From Rhizobium bangladeshense (GTDB taxonomy: Bacteria > Pseudomonadota > Alphaproteobacteria > Rhizobiales > Rhizobiaceae), in NCBI RefSeq assembly GCF_001662075.1, contig NZ_LYPL01000004.1:124001-188000 (forward strand): a stretch of DNA of 64,000 nt, in the 5' to 3' direction. Positions within the stretch are counted from its first letter, which is position 1; every line of letters starts with the position of its first letter. A program made the position numbers and the translations under genes. Shown in pieces: positions 1 through 8,138 of the stretch. Below the pieces are notes generated by a model that had not been told where the DNA came from, searched no databases, and worked only from the letters and a program-made list of their open reading frames with translations.

Positions 1-110
1 GCTCCTGATAGTAGAATCGCTATGCAGTTGCGTGTAGTTGCGATACCCGTTGATCGGGCACAAACGCACGAAATCTACCGAAACGAAACGAAACCAGAGC
101 CGGTAAGCCA

Positions 111-1721
111 TTGCCAAAGAATGGAAAGTTATTTCTCCCTCCGCCGAAAGACGGAAGTGATTTCAAAGAACTCTTCAAACAATTGGCCGCGGCAGGAGCG
201 GGCCGGCCGTTGGGAAGTGATGGCTTTCCCGCAGGCCCGTGGACGCCGGAACTTCTCGCTGAGGCGATTTCACACATCGATTCCAACCGGACCGGGGTCG
301 ATCTACGAACGGTCCAGCTTTGGTTTCAAGAAAATGAGAAGGGTATCAGCACCACCAATATTCGTTGGCTGGCAAGGGTCTTCGGGTGTGATGATCCGGT
401 AGCAACAAGCGAATGGCAGATGGAGCTAAGTGCGGCGCAATCTCGCTTAACGGCGAAGAGGCGAGGTTTGAAGAAAGCGGGAAGCAGCCCCGCGGCAGAG
501 GTTCCAAATCTGGCACGGAATGTCGTCGATGAGGAGATGGAGTCGCCGGCAAAGCTGGAAAGGGATACTGAGGCTAATCAGCCGAGCCGACGTTTTAATT
601 TGGCGAGGAGGTCGGAGGCGCTATTTAGCCGCGGATCTACCTTAGATCTACCAGCGTCGGTGTTTGCGGGTGCCACCGCCCTTGGGTTTCTCTCGTATAT
701 TGTGGGGATCCACAACGCGACTTACAATCGGGCGGATGGTCTCGTCAAACAGGTAGGTTTCCTCTGGGCGCCCAATTGGACGTTCCTCTTTATGGTGTTC
801 TTGCCACTGTTTTTTGCGTTCGTCATAGAGTTGCTGTTGTTTTGGAAAAATGAAGGACGCTTACGGATTGTAGCGGCGGGCAATCGTGTGGAAAGCGACG
901 CCGCCTGGGCCCGAAACGTAGATGCTTCTTCGTATACATATTGGGCGGTCTTTATCGTCTGCGTGTTGTTCGCCGGTGTGTTTCAATGGATCGGTGTGTG
1001 CTTGGTCCCGTTGGTAAAAGGCGGTGGCAACTATGCGATAGATTGGGGCAAGTTAGCGCTCGTGCGGCCCGAAGTCATATCGGTGCCGATGGAGATTGTA
1101 TTCACGGCGTTCGCTTATCTCTACATGTGCTTGTGCTTCTATCTCTTCTTCGTAGGTCTCATTTTGCTTCATACGATGATTAATGACCTTTGGAAAATCG
1201 GAGGAGCATTGAGGAGCCGGCCGCGAATTGATTATCAATACCATGTCCATGAAATCGGCTTACGGGTGATGCGCGGAATTTTTCGGTGCACTGTTTTAGG
1301 TCTTCTGATCGCCGTATGCATGAAGGCCCAAAGCTCCTACTTGGCGTCGAATGGAAAGAACATCGTGGCTTGGCTGCTTGCCGATATGTCGTCAGCTTTG
1401 TATGAGGGCAAAGACATGGGCAAAGGATTCAGCTACAGGATGCCGACCCACTACAGCAGCCTTCTTATCGCTATTTCGACGATTATCGTTTTTCTTTACG
1501 GTTCTATCCGTCTAGGTGCCGGAAGCCGATTTCATTTTCCCATGTGGAAGATGTCAGCGGCAGTAGGGTTACTTTTTACCAGCTACCTGCTGATCGACGC
1601 ATTTACAGGCTTTTCGATCCTTCTGTGCCTTGCAGTGCTGCTCGCGATGTACGGCCTCATTGATCCAGAGCTTGGGCGATGGAGGGCGAGCGACTGGGGA
1701 AGCAATCAGAATGTATCATAG
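111..1721 (+). CDS. rcgA: RcgA-like membrane protein (putative transporter)
   Basis: This 536-residue protein has a soluble N-terminal part of about 175 residues and a C-terminal part with about seven hydrophobic segments (near residues 185-205, 220-245, 275-300, 325-355, 390-405, 450-465 and 478-515). The N-terminus contains a segment around residues 65-95 (VDLRTVQLWFQ...NIRWLARVFGC) that looks like a small helical binding domain. I recall this arrangement, next to an alpha/beta hydrolase, as the rhizobial plasmid family named RcgA, a putative transporter; the family name is from memory and the transported substrate is unknown. The chosen start is TTG with only a weak ribosome-binding site, so the true start may lie elsewhere. 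Its end overlaps the next gene by 11 bases, which implies co-translation. Confidence 0.72.
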   Translation: MPKNGKLFLPPPKDGSDFKELFKQLAAAGAGRPLGSDGFPAGPWTPELLAEAISHIDSNRTGVDLRTVQLWFQENEKGISTTNIRWLARVFGCDDPVATSEWQMELSAAQSRLTAKRRGLKKAGSSPAAEVPNLARNVVDEEMESPAKLERDTEANQPSRRFNLARRSEALFSRGSTLDLPASVFAGATALGFLSYIVGIHNATYNRADGLVKQVGFLWAPNWTFLFMVFLPLFFAFVIELLLFWKNEGRLRIVAAGNRVESDAAWARNVDASSYTYWAVFIVCVLFAGVFQWIGVCLVPLVKGGGNYAIDWGKLALVRPEVISVPMEIVFTAFAYLYMCLCFYLFFVGLILLHTMINDLWKIGGALRSRPRIDYQYHVHEIGLRVMRGIFRCTVLGLLIAVCMKAQSSYLASNGKNIVAWLLADMSSALYEGKDMGKGFSYRMPTHYSSLLIAISTIIVFLYGSIRLGAGSRFHFPMWKMSAAVGLLFTSYLLIDAFTGFSILLCLAVLLAMYGLIDPELGRWRASDWGSNQNVS

Positions 1722-2748
1722 TTGGCTTGATCGTTGGGATGAGCGGCGGGCAAGGCGCGGTGAGGAATCCAAGGAAATAAGCGATTTCGTCCTTGATGCC
1801 AACCTCGCCTTCGCACGCGCCAAGAACATAGGAAGTATCGGCGAGTTTTGTGTCCTCGCGGACCAGGCCGCGGCTGATCCAGCCTTTTTCGATGAACCGA
1901 GCGGGGACGATCAGCATTTTCAACGGCAAGACGGGTGGATCAAATTTCCGTCGGACATGTCCACTGGCGTCGAAGAGAACAATGTAGTCTGGGCAAAAAT
2001 CACAGAAAGCGGATCCTTCGATCAGGCGTTGGTGATTTTTAATCACTGGAATGCAAGTGCACGCAATCGTCAGATCGCCAACTTTTTCTCACAGCGTGGA
2101 ATCACGGTTGTCGAGATCGCTATGCCTTATCATTTCGAGCGCAGCCGTTCCGGGTCCGTGTACGCCGATTTTATGCTTAGCCCTAATCTCGGTCGAACCA
2201 TCCAGTCTGTACGGCAGGCGGTATGGGACGGGCGAAAACTCATTCGTTGGTTGAAAAGCGAAGGCTATCGAGAGATTTCTGTTCTCGGTATGAGCTTAGG
2301 TTCCTGGGTCGCAGGCTTAATCGCTGCGCGCGACTTGGCTGTGTCAAAAGCCTCGTTGTTTCTTACAGCGGGAAGTCTCGCGGATATGGTTTGGACAGGG
2401 CGCGCGACACGACCGATACGTGAAAGCCTTGAACCCGTTATTGAGCTGACCGATCTCAGAAGGGCGTGGGGTCCGCTTAACCTAGAGAATTACGCGCACA
2501 ATTTGGCAAGGACCGATCTCGAACTTCACGTTGTGTTGGCTAAGAGGGACAAGGTCGTTCTGCCAGAGATATCACAAGGGTTCATGCAGAGGCTGAAGGC
2601 CGCCGGAGCTAGGCCAAACATTTTGGAATTAAACTGTGGTCACTATTCGCTCGGCATGCCGCCTTACATTTTGTTGGCTGGCTTGAGCCTGAAACGGTTT
2701 CTGTCGTTCCGCCAGGCTCAGGGCTCATTGAACAAACCCAGAAGATGA
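1711..2748 (+). CDS. rcgR: RcgR-like alpha/beta hydrolase (putative lactone hydrolase)
   Basis: A 345-residue alpha/beta-hydrolase-fold enzyme. The nucleophile elbow GMSLGSW lies near residue 195 and a C-terminal NCGHYSLG supplies the likely catalytic histidine. There is no signal peptide, so it should be cytosolic. The start is ATG 1711, inside the end of the upstream membrane-protein gene; upstream residues in the same frame belong to that overlap and are unlikely to be translated. I recall the family as RcgR, putative quorum lactone hydrolase, encoded next to RcgA on rhizobial plasmids. The sequence itself only proves a serine-hydrolase fold; lactone or acyl-homoserine-lactone cleavage is inferred from that name. 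Confidence 0.72.
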   Translation: MYHSWLDRWDERRARRGEESKEISDFVLDANLAFARAKNIGSIGEFCVLADQAAADPAFFDEPSGDDQHFQRQDGWIKFPSDMSTGVEENNVVWAKITESGSFDQALVIFNHWNASARNRQIANFFSQRGITVVEIAMPYHFERSRSGSVYADFMLSPNLGRTIQSVRQAVWDGRKLIRWLKSEGYREISVLGMSLGSWVAGLIAARDLAVSKASLFLTAGSLADMVWTGRATRPIRESLEPVIELTDLRRAWGPLNLENYAHNLARTDLELHVVLAKRDKVVLPEISQGFMQRLKAAGARPNILELNCGHYSLGMPPYILLAGLSLKRFLSFRQAQGSLNKPRR

Positions 2749-3063
2749 CGGTTGTTGCGATCCAGATTTCCGAGAAGAGGATTTCCACACGATACTGACG
2801 CTCGGTTCCGTGCGAAAATCAACAATGTTTGGATCCGGCTCTTTCCTATCAACAGGGGTGGTGGTGGGGGACGGTGCGGTGTTCGTTCCGACAGTCGGCT
2901 CGCGGGAGAGCCATGAATAGGTTGTTATGTTATAACGTATCGCATAAGCAGATTTATGGAACTGCCACGAAACGTCTATCGATTCTGGCCCGACAACGAG
3001 GACGGCATCGTCATGCCATTCCATGCTGTCGAAGATCCGAGCGTTCTTTATTCAGTTTTGAAC
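2749..3063. other. Convergent intergenic region
   Basis: About 315 bases lie between the end of the hydrolase gene and the end of the convergent SIS-domain gene. I see no convincing gene. An AT-rich patch near 2928-2945 holds an 8-base palindrome (GTTATAAC), but no clear stem-plus-T-run terminator. Confidence 0.5.
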
Positions 3064-4098
3064 TCATCGGGTTTCCGTAACCTTCTTCAGGTTTGCGGGT
3101 GCATCCGGATTGTGACCTCGCGAACGTGACCAGGCTTCGACGAACACGTAAAATGGCAGAATCAGCACCAGTGCATCGGTGATTGCGTGGCCGGTCTCGA
3201 CCAAGGGGAGCGGCTTTGCCTTTGTCCCAAGTGTCGACGTGATGTGGACGAAAGCGCCTTTGGCAACCAGTTCGTCAGCCACGGCTGCTATGGAACCCTC
3301 CGCAGCATCGCGAGCAGCAAGCGCCAGTATCGGGAAACGCGTGCCGACGATTGCGAGCGGTCCGTGCAGGACTTCGGCCGCGGAAAAGGCTTCGGCATGA
3401 ATCCCGGTCGTTTCCTTGAACTTCAATGCCGCTTCGTTGGCGATCGCCAACCCCGGGCCGCGACCCAGCACGTAGATGGATTCGGCTTCATCGGCGTCGG
3501 CGGCAAATTCCCGCCAATCAAGTTTCGCAGCGGCGGCAAAGTGCCTCGGTAAATCCGCCACCGCCCGCTTAAGCGCAGAATCCCCGGTCCACTCAGCCAG
3601 CACCGCAAGGCCTGCGACGACGGAGTTCACATAAGACTTGGTAGCGGCGACCGCATTTTCCGGACCGGCTAGAATGTTGAGGGAATGTTTGCAGGCGTTC
3701 GCAAGCGGTGAGGGGAGCGTGTTCGTCAGAGCGATCGATGTGGCGCCCGCGCGCGTGGCTGTTTCCGCCAGGGCGACAATGTCGGGGCTTTTTCCAGATT
3801 GCGAGATCGCGATGGCTGCGCCGCGACCAAGTTTGAGCTCGGTGCCGTAGATTGACGCGAGCGACGGTCCAATCGAAGCCACGGGCAATTTCGCCGTGAG
3901 CTCGATCGCATATTTCAGGAACAAGGCGGCGTGGTCGGACGAACCGCGCGCGACTGTGACGACGAATGCAGGATCCTTGGCGCGCAAAGCTGCGCCGGCG
4001 GTAGCGAAGTCTTCGACTGAGCGATCGAGTAATCTGGCAGCAGCTTCTGGAATTTCGTCGATCTCTCGGCGCATGTTCGTCTGCACGGTGGCCTGCAT
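3064..4098 (-). CDS. SIS-domain aminosugar-phosphate isomerase/deaminase (GlmS-like, no glutaminase domain)
   Basis: At 344 residues it equals the isomerase half of GlmS. It has two SIS domains, with phosphosugar-binding loops VARGSSDHA and SQSGKSPDI in the first and GRGPGLAIANEAALKFKETT in the second, the E-x-LHGP element, and a C-terminal tail (NLKKVTETR) like the end of GlmS that carries the ring-opening lysine. It lacks the N-terminal Cys glutaminase domain, so it cannot make glucosamine-6-phosphate from glutamine. Proteins of this form (NagB-II/GlmD type) deaminate glucosamine-6-phosphate in catabolism. It follows the GntR gene by 30 bases and a kinase gene upstream of that, consistent with an amino-sugar operon. 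No nagA deacetylase is present locally. Confidence 0.82.
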   Translation of the reverse strand: MQATVQTNMRREIDEIPEAAARLLDRSVEDFATAGAALRAKDPAFVVTVARGSSDHAALFLKYAIELTAKLPVASIGPSLASIYGTELKLGRGAAIAISQSGKSPDIVALAETATRAGATSIALTNTLPSPLANACKHSLNILAGPENAVAATKSYVNSVVAGLAVLAEWTGDSALKRAVADLPRHFAAAAKLDWREFAADADEAESIYVLGRGPGLAIANEAALKFKETTGIHAEAFSAAEVLHGPLAIVGTRFPILALAARDAAEGSIAAVADELVAKGAFVHITSTLGTKAKPLPLVETGHAITDALVLILPFYVFVEAWSRSRGHNPDAPANLKKVTETR

Positions 4099-4128
4099 GA
4101 TAGCATCCTGTCTTGTGGGAAGAGTGGT

Positions 4129-4893
4129 TCAGTTATCGAGAAAGGTGAGCTCGGTGACGAAGCCGTCTGCATCGCCTCGATAAAGTGAGCGGGTGAATGC
4201 AATAGCGCGGCCCGAAGCAAGGTAGGCAACTTGCTTCGTCAGGAGACCGGCCGCTCCAATCGTGACGCCGAGCATGCTGGCGTCCGGGTCTTTGATGTTG
4301 CATGCGAAAATGCGCTGGATCGCTCGGACGGGTCTAAAGTTTGCGTCCGCGAGCGTTTTGTAGATCGAGGAGATAACGTTAAGCGCGTCGGGCAGGAACT
4401 CCGACGAAATGCATGTGCGTTCGATAGCAAGCGGCCGGCCCGCCAAACTCCGCAAGCGTGTGAGACTAGCAACGCGACTGTCGCCGGACAGGCCGAGTGT
4501 CATCATCTCCTCTGGTGACGGATAAGACGTGCTGCGCTCGATCCACTCGACCTCCCCGTTCGATCCATGCCAGGAAACGTCACCTGCCAATGAGTTCACG
4601 CGTGACAGAGGCTGATCTGCGCGGACCGCTGATCCGGCAACGAAGGTTCCCGAGCCAGGCCGACGGACCAGAAACCCGTCGCGGACGAGATGGGCGATTG
4701 CTTTGCGGACTGTGACACGGCTGACGCATACTTGGTCGGCCAGCTCCCGCTCGGGATAAAGAACGTCGCCTTGCTTGAGTTTACCCGAGAGGATTGCCTC
4801 TTCAATCGCCAAGCGAAGCCTATGGTAGAGTGGACCGGCTCCGCCGATGTCTATGCTCCATCGTGGAAGCACGGCCGCAAGCCTGTCACTCAT
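4129..4893 (-). CDS. GntR-family regulator with UTRA domain
   Basis: A 254-residue regulator. The N-terminal winged helix (about residues 20-88) contains GDVLYPERELADQVCVSR and the wing RRPGSGTFV, typical of the HutC/FarR branch. The C-terminal 150 residues match a UTRA effector domain, which in NagR/DasR-type proteins binds a phosphosugar such as glucosamine-6-phosphate. It overlaps the upstream kinase gene by four bases (ATGA), and the SIS gene follows, so it probably controls the amino-sugar operon in which it is embedded. The effector is inferred from context. Confidence 0.85.
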   Translation of the reverse strand: MSDRLAAVLPRWSIDIGGAGPLYHRLRLAIEEAILSGKLKQGDVLYPERELADQVCVSRVTVRKAIAHLVRDGFLVRRPGSGTFVAGSAVRADQPLSRVNSLAGDVSWHGSNGEVEWIERSTSYPSPEEMMTLGLSGDSRVASLTRLRSLAGRPLAIERTCISSEFLPDALNVISSIYKTLADANFRPVRAIQRIFACNIKDPDASMLGVTIGAAGLLTKQVAYLASGRAIAFTRSLYRGDADGFVTELTFLDN

Positions 4894-5771
4894 CCGACCG
4901 CCTTCAGGCGCCCGAAACGCGAGACCGCTAGGGCTACGGCCCCGGTAAGCGCATCGCCCTCAGCTAAGGCCATGAGATTTTGATGTCGTGGGGCGATCCA
5001 GGACGAATAGAGCGGCCCCAGTCCACCGAGAAGGCAAATCTTCTGTGTTCCTCGTGCGACGAGGCAATCGAGCGCTTCATCAACAGAAACAGCGGCTTCT
5101 TTCAGCAGGCGCGTGGCAACGCTATCGCCCTGTTTGGCATGTTCGAATACTCGTGGCGCATAGCGGCCGAAGGTGCCGGGCTTTGCCTGTCGCGCGAACT
5201 CGACGATATTTCTCGGATCGTTCCTGAATTCCGCAAGGACGGAGGCGCTCACCGCCGACATCTCATGGATGCCGTCATGAGCCAGTAGCGCTTCTTGTAA
5301 AAGCGCATGTCCTATACGAGCGCCGCTGCCAAGGTCGCCGACAGTAAAGCCCCATCCGCCGGTATAGGTTACTGTGTCGCGCTGGCGTGCGATGTAGATC
5401 GTGCCGGTTCCTAGGATGGCGACGGCGCCGTCGTTATCGCCCAGCGCACCCTGTAGCGCGATCAACCCGTCTGAGACGATCTCTGCCTGGGCAAAGGGCA
5501 GCCTGTTCTTCACATAGTGAACGGCGTCCCCGACATTGTTGCCCGCGACGCCGAGAACTGCCCGCGCTGAGGCGATACAATTCTTATCAAGACCTGCCGC
5601 GTTGATAGCCGAACGGGTTGCGTCGGCAATGTTATCGAGTGCCGTATTTGGATCGGAAAGAATGTTGGCTGGGCCTGCTTGTGCCCGCCCAAGGATACGC
5701 CCGTCAGGACCGGCCACAGCGGCACGGCAGCTCGTGCCGCCGCCATCGATTCCAATCAGATAGACTGTCAT
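4890..5771 (-). CDS. BadF/BadG-type sugar kinase (N-acetylglucosamine/glucosamine kinase-like)
   Basis: A 293-residue ASKHA-fold kinase. The phosphate-1 loop GIDGGGTSCRAAVAG opens the protein, and adenosine-loop elements are seen further on (AILGTGTI near residue 120, GDLGSGARIG near 145, LLGGLGP near 255). The chosen start is ATG at 5771, giving MTVYLIGIDGGG; upstream in-frame residues do not fit the family. Proteins of this group phosphorylate glucosamine or GlcNAc, and the SIS isomerase/deaminase and UTRA-GntR genes downstream support an amino-sugar substrate. It is the first gene of the minus-strand operon running 5771 to 3064. Confidence 0.8.
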   Translation of the reverse strand: MTVYLIGIDGGGTSCRAAVAGPDGRILGRAQAGPANILSDPNTALDNIADATRSAINAAGLDKNCIASARAVLGVAGNNVGDAVHYVKNRLPFAQAEIVSDGLIALQGALGDNDGAVAILGTGTIYIARQRDTVTYTGGWGFTVGDLGSGARIGHALLQEALLAHDGIHEMSAVSASVLAEFRNDPRNIVEFARQAKPGTFGRYAPRVFEHAKQGDSVATRLLKEAAVSVDEALDCLVARGTQKICLLGGLGPLYSSWIAPRHQNLMALAEGDALTGAVALAVSRFGRLKAVG

Positions 5772-5922
5772 ACGCCCGTTCCTTAGAGGGGATGGTGCAC
5801 GCAATGCCAATGCGTCCAAGCTGCTTCGGAGAAATAAGTGCGTGCGTCGCACAAACATACCGGATTGTCAAATGGAAACCGGGTAAGAATGATGAGGTAC
5901 CCAAGCTCAAGGAACTTGCCGA

Positions 5923-6389
5923 ATGCCCTGTGATGTCAATCCATTCGACGCTGACGCGGATCGCCATGCCATCTGGGAGATGCTCGTGCGCAAAGACGTT
6001 GACGGCTTTGTCGCCCAGGATTGGGCGGTCTTTGCCCCATCTTTCAAGTTTGACGGCTTTTGCGGACTGGATGCGAGGGGCTCCCTCGATCCCGCGGGCT
6101 GGGAGGTTCGGTTTCCAACAGTCGAAGCCTACCGTGACGCCTGGCTCGCCGATGCCCAGCGCTCAGCTTCGACCCGATACGCCGAAGACCGCAGAGATGC
6201 GCAAATATGCTCGACATCCGCGTGGAAGGGCAAACGGCTACCGCGAGAAAGACATTCAATGACAAAATTTCCCTCGAGGATGGCGGCTTTCAGGCATTGA
6301 ACTGGCAGTCGGTGTTCTTTTGCACGAAAGAAGAAGGCGCCTGGAAGATCAGCGGTTTTGTCGGCTTCCTTCCGTTCGCGCCCGGCTGA
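5923..6389 (+). pseudogene. NTF2/SnoaL-like protein, frameshifted
   Basis: Two overlapping reading frames make one family protein. The first (from ATG 5923, preceded by AAGGA) gives about 80 residues with DRHAIWEMLVRKDVDGFVAQ and VEAYRDAWLADAQR, typical of small NTF2-like proteins with a ketosteroid-isomerase fold. The second, ending at 6389, gives LDIRVEGQTATARKTFND, W-Q-S-V-F-F and KISGFVGFLP, the matching C-terminal beta strands. The switch lies about 6160-6205 and needs a net loss of one base. The repaired protein would be about 155 residues. It lies alone on the plus strand between two minus-strand operons; its role is unknown. Confidence 0.7.
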
Positions 6390-6460
6390 GGAGCACAAGT
6401 TTTGAAGTCGTTCCGCAGGGCTAACCTTTTGCTCCGTCTGGTCATGGGATTTTTCATTCG

Positions 6461-7201
6461 TTATCGGGGTTGCAACTCCGCGCCTGCGATAATCGAGACC
6501 TTTTGATTTATTTGGTCAGGAACAATAAGGGAGGGCTTCTTTGCTGCAAGGCAAAGGACATGTCCGGCCGCACAATCCCAGAGGTTGGTCCCGTATTCAA
6601 TATATCCGGCGAGCCGACCCGTCGCGACAAGGGCCAGGGCAGCTGCGCAGCTACCGAGCCTGACGACATGGTACCCGGCAGCCTCGATTTCAGCTTCTAC
6701 CTCTACTCTACGCTCCGTCGGCCATACCCGGTTTCGGCCAGTCCCAAAGGCTGCGGACACGTTCGCCTCTATCGTCTGCAAAGGCCCATCGACGTTAAGA
6801 GCGCCGTCCGATGCGGCCCACAAGATGGTTCCAAGCGCAGGCAGAGCGACTGCGCCGAGCACAGGCTTGCCCGCCAAGACGTAGGCGATCGAGACTGACC
6901 AAACCGGTATCCCGCTGATAAAGTTGGCGGTACCGTCCACTGGGTCTATAAGCCAGTAGTCGCCTGCCGCATCACCGCCGTGTTCCTCGCCAACGACAAG
7001 GTAGCCTGGGACGTCGTCTGCAAGGAGTCGCCGAGCGAGGGTCTCGGCGTCGCGATCGACGGCACTGACGTAGTCGGCGGGTCCTTTTGTCTCGACTGTC
7101 CATCCTTCCCGACCGTGGAACCGTTCAAGCGTGAACGCTGCTACCTTTGACACGACCTCGTGGAGAGTTGCGAGACGAGCGGTAAGCGCATCCGGCGTCA
7201 T
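6461..7201 (-). CDS. Inositol monophosphatase-family phosphatase
   Basis: A 246-residue Mg-dependent, lithium-sensitive-type phosphatase. Metal-binding motifs appear in order: GEEHGG near residue 72, DPVDGTANF near 86, and WDCAAGHVL near 208, as in IMPase/SuhB/CysQ/histidinol-phosphatase proteins. The substrate cannot be read from sequence. Its ATG overlaps the end of the isomerase-like gene (ATGA), and it is the last gene of an operon with an ABC transporter of the ferric/sugar-phosphate type. Dephosphorylation of an imported phosphorylated sugar or polyol is therefore a reasonable inference. Confidence 0.85.
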   Translation of the reverse strand: MTPDALTARLATLHEVVSKVAAFTLERFHGREGWTVETKGPADYVSAVDRDAETLARRLLADDVPGYLVVGEEHGGDAAGDYWLIDPVDGTANFISGIPVWSVSIAYVLAGKPVLGAVALPALGTILWAASDGALNVDGPLQTIEANVSAAFGTGRNRVWPTERRVEVEAEIEAAGYHVVRLGSCAAALALVATGRLAGYIEYGTNLWDCAAGHVLCLAAKKPSLIVPDQINQKVSIIAGAELQPR

Positions 7202-8121
7202 GCGCTTTTCCTCGCACGCGCCTCGGCGACCATCTCCTCAAGCTTGACGGCAACGCTGTGCGCGCGGCGATAGTATGCGGATTCTGGAATCCCATACCGA
7301 TCCATTGGTGTCTCGAAGTTGAGCGGCGTCTGGTAAGGAGTTGCTGCGATCGCCGAGATGATGGTGTGCCAATCCAACCGGCCGTCGAATGGCAAAAGAT
7401 GGTTGTCCATTGCTCCGAAATTGTCATGAATATGGGTAGCGATGAGACGATCCCCGAAATGCTCCAAAACGCTGAGCTTGCCTGGCTCGATCAGTTCCCA
7501 GTGGCCACAATCGAAACAGACGCCGATGAACTCCTTGCCGTATCGAGCGAACAGGCGATCATAGAGGTTGAGGAAATTCTGGGCGTTGGCGCAAAGGAGA
7601 GTTTCCGCGGCAATCTGCACGCCCTTTTCGACGCAGTAAGGCCTGATCTCGTCGAGAGACTGGAACAAGGGATCGAAGAACTCTCGTTCGGCGGCTTCGC
7701 TGCGGAACACGTTGTCGGTGATATCGATGTGCAGAACCACGTTGGGGGATTGGAACGCGGCTGCCAGGTCGATACGGTTACGCAACAGCTCTACGCCACT
7801 GCGGCGCTGCCATTCATGCGGCGACAGCAAGTCTTTGCGCATCTCCATCGCGAAAGGGCTAGGGTTTTTGTGGCCGATCTCGGTGATCGGATTACGGCCA
7901 TTGCTGGCATGAACCGAGTGCACCTTCAGCCCGGCATCGGCCACGATCTTACTTGTAAACTCGATCTCGGCGTCGGCCAGCCAGTACGAACTGCCGGAGT
8001 CGGGATTCCAGTTGATGTGTGTGAAGCCAGCTTCCTTGATCAGGGTGAGCGAGTTGCGAATGCCTTCGTCGTACCAACGCTCCTGGTGCGGCCAATGCCA
8101 GATGGTGATGCAGGTATCCAA
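7198..8121 (-). CDS. Xylose-isomerase-like TIM-barrel sugar isomerase/epimerase
   Basis: A 307-residue AP-endonuclease-2/xylose isomerase-like barrel. Likely metal ligands sit in acidic and histidine positions such as IAAETLLC (near residue 155), GVCFDCGHWE (near 195), THIHDNFG (near 227) and LNFETPMDRYG near the end. There is no signal peptide. It lies 17 bases after the permease gene and overlaps the phosphatase gene by four bases. The substrate is unknown; given the operon it probably acts on the sugar or polyol that the transporter brings in. Confidence 0.8.
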   Translation of the reverse strand: MDTCITIWHWPHQERWYDEGIRNSLTLIKEAGFTHINWNPDSGSSYWLADAEIEFTSKIVADAGLKVHSVHASNGRNPITEIGHKNPSPFAMEMRKDLLSPHEWQRRSGVELLRNRIDLAAAFQSPNVVLHIDITDNVFRSEAAEREFFDPLFQSLDEIRPYCVEKGVQIAAETLLCANAQNFLNLYDRLFARYGKEFIGVCFDCGHWELIEPGKLSVLEHFGDRLIATHIHDNFGAMDNHLLPFDGRLDWHTIISAIAATPYQTPLNFETPMDRYGIPESAYYRRAHSVAVKLEEMVAEARARKSA

Positions 8122-8138
8122 TGGTTCAGTCTCCTTTT

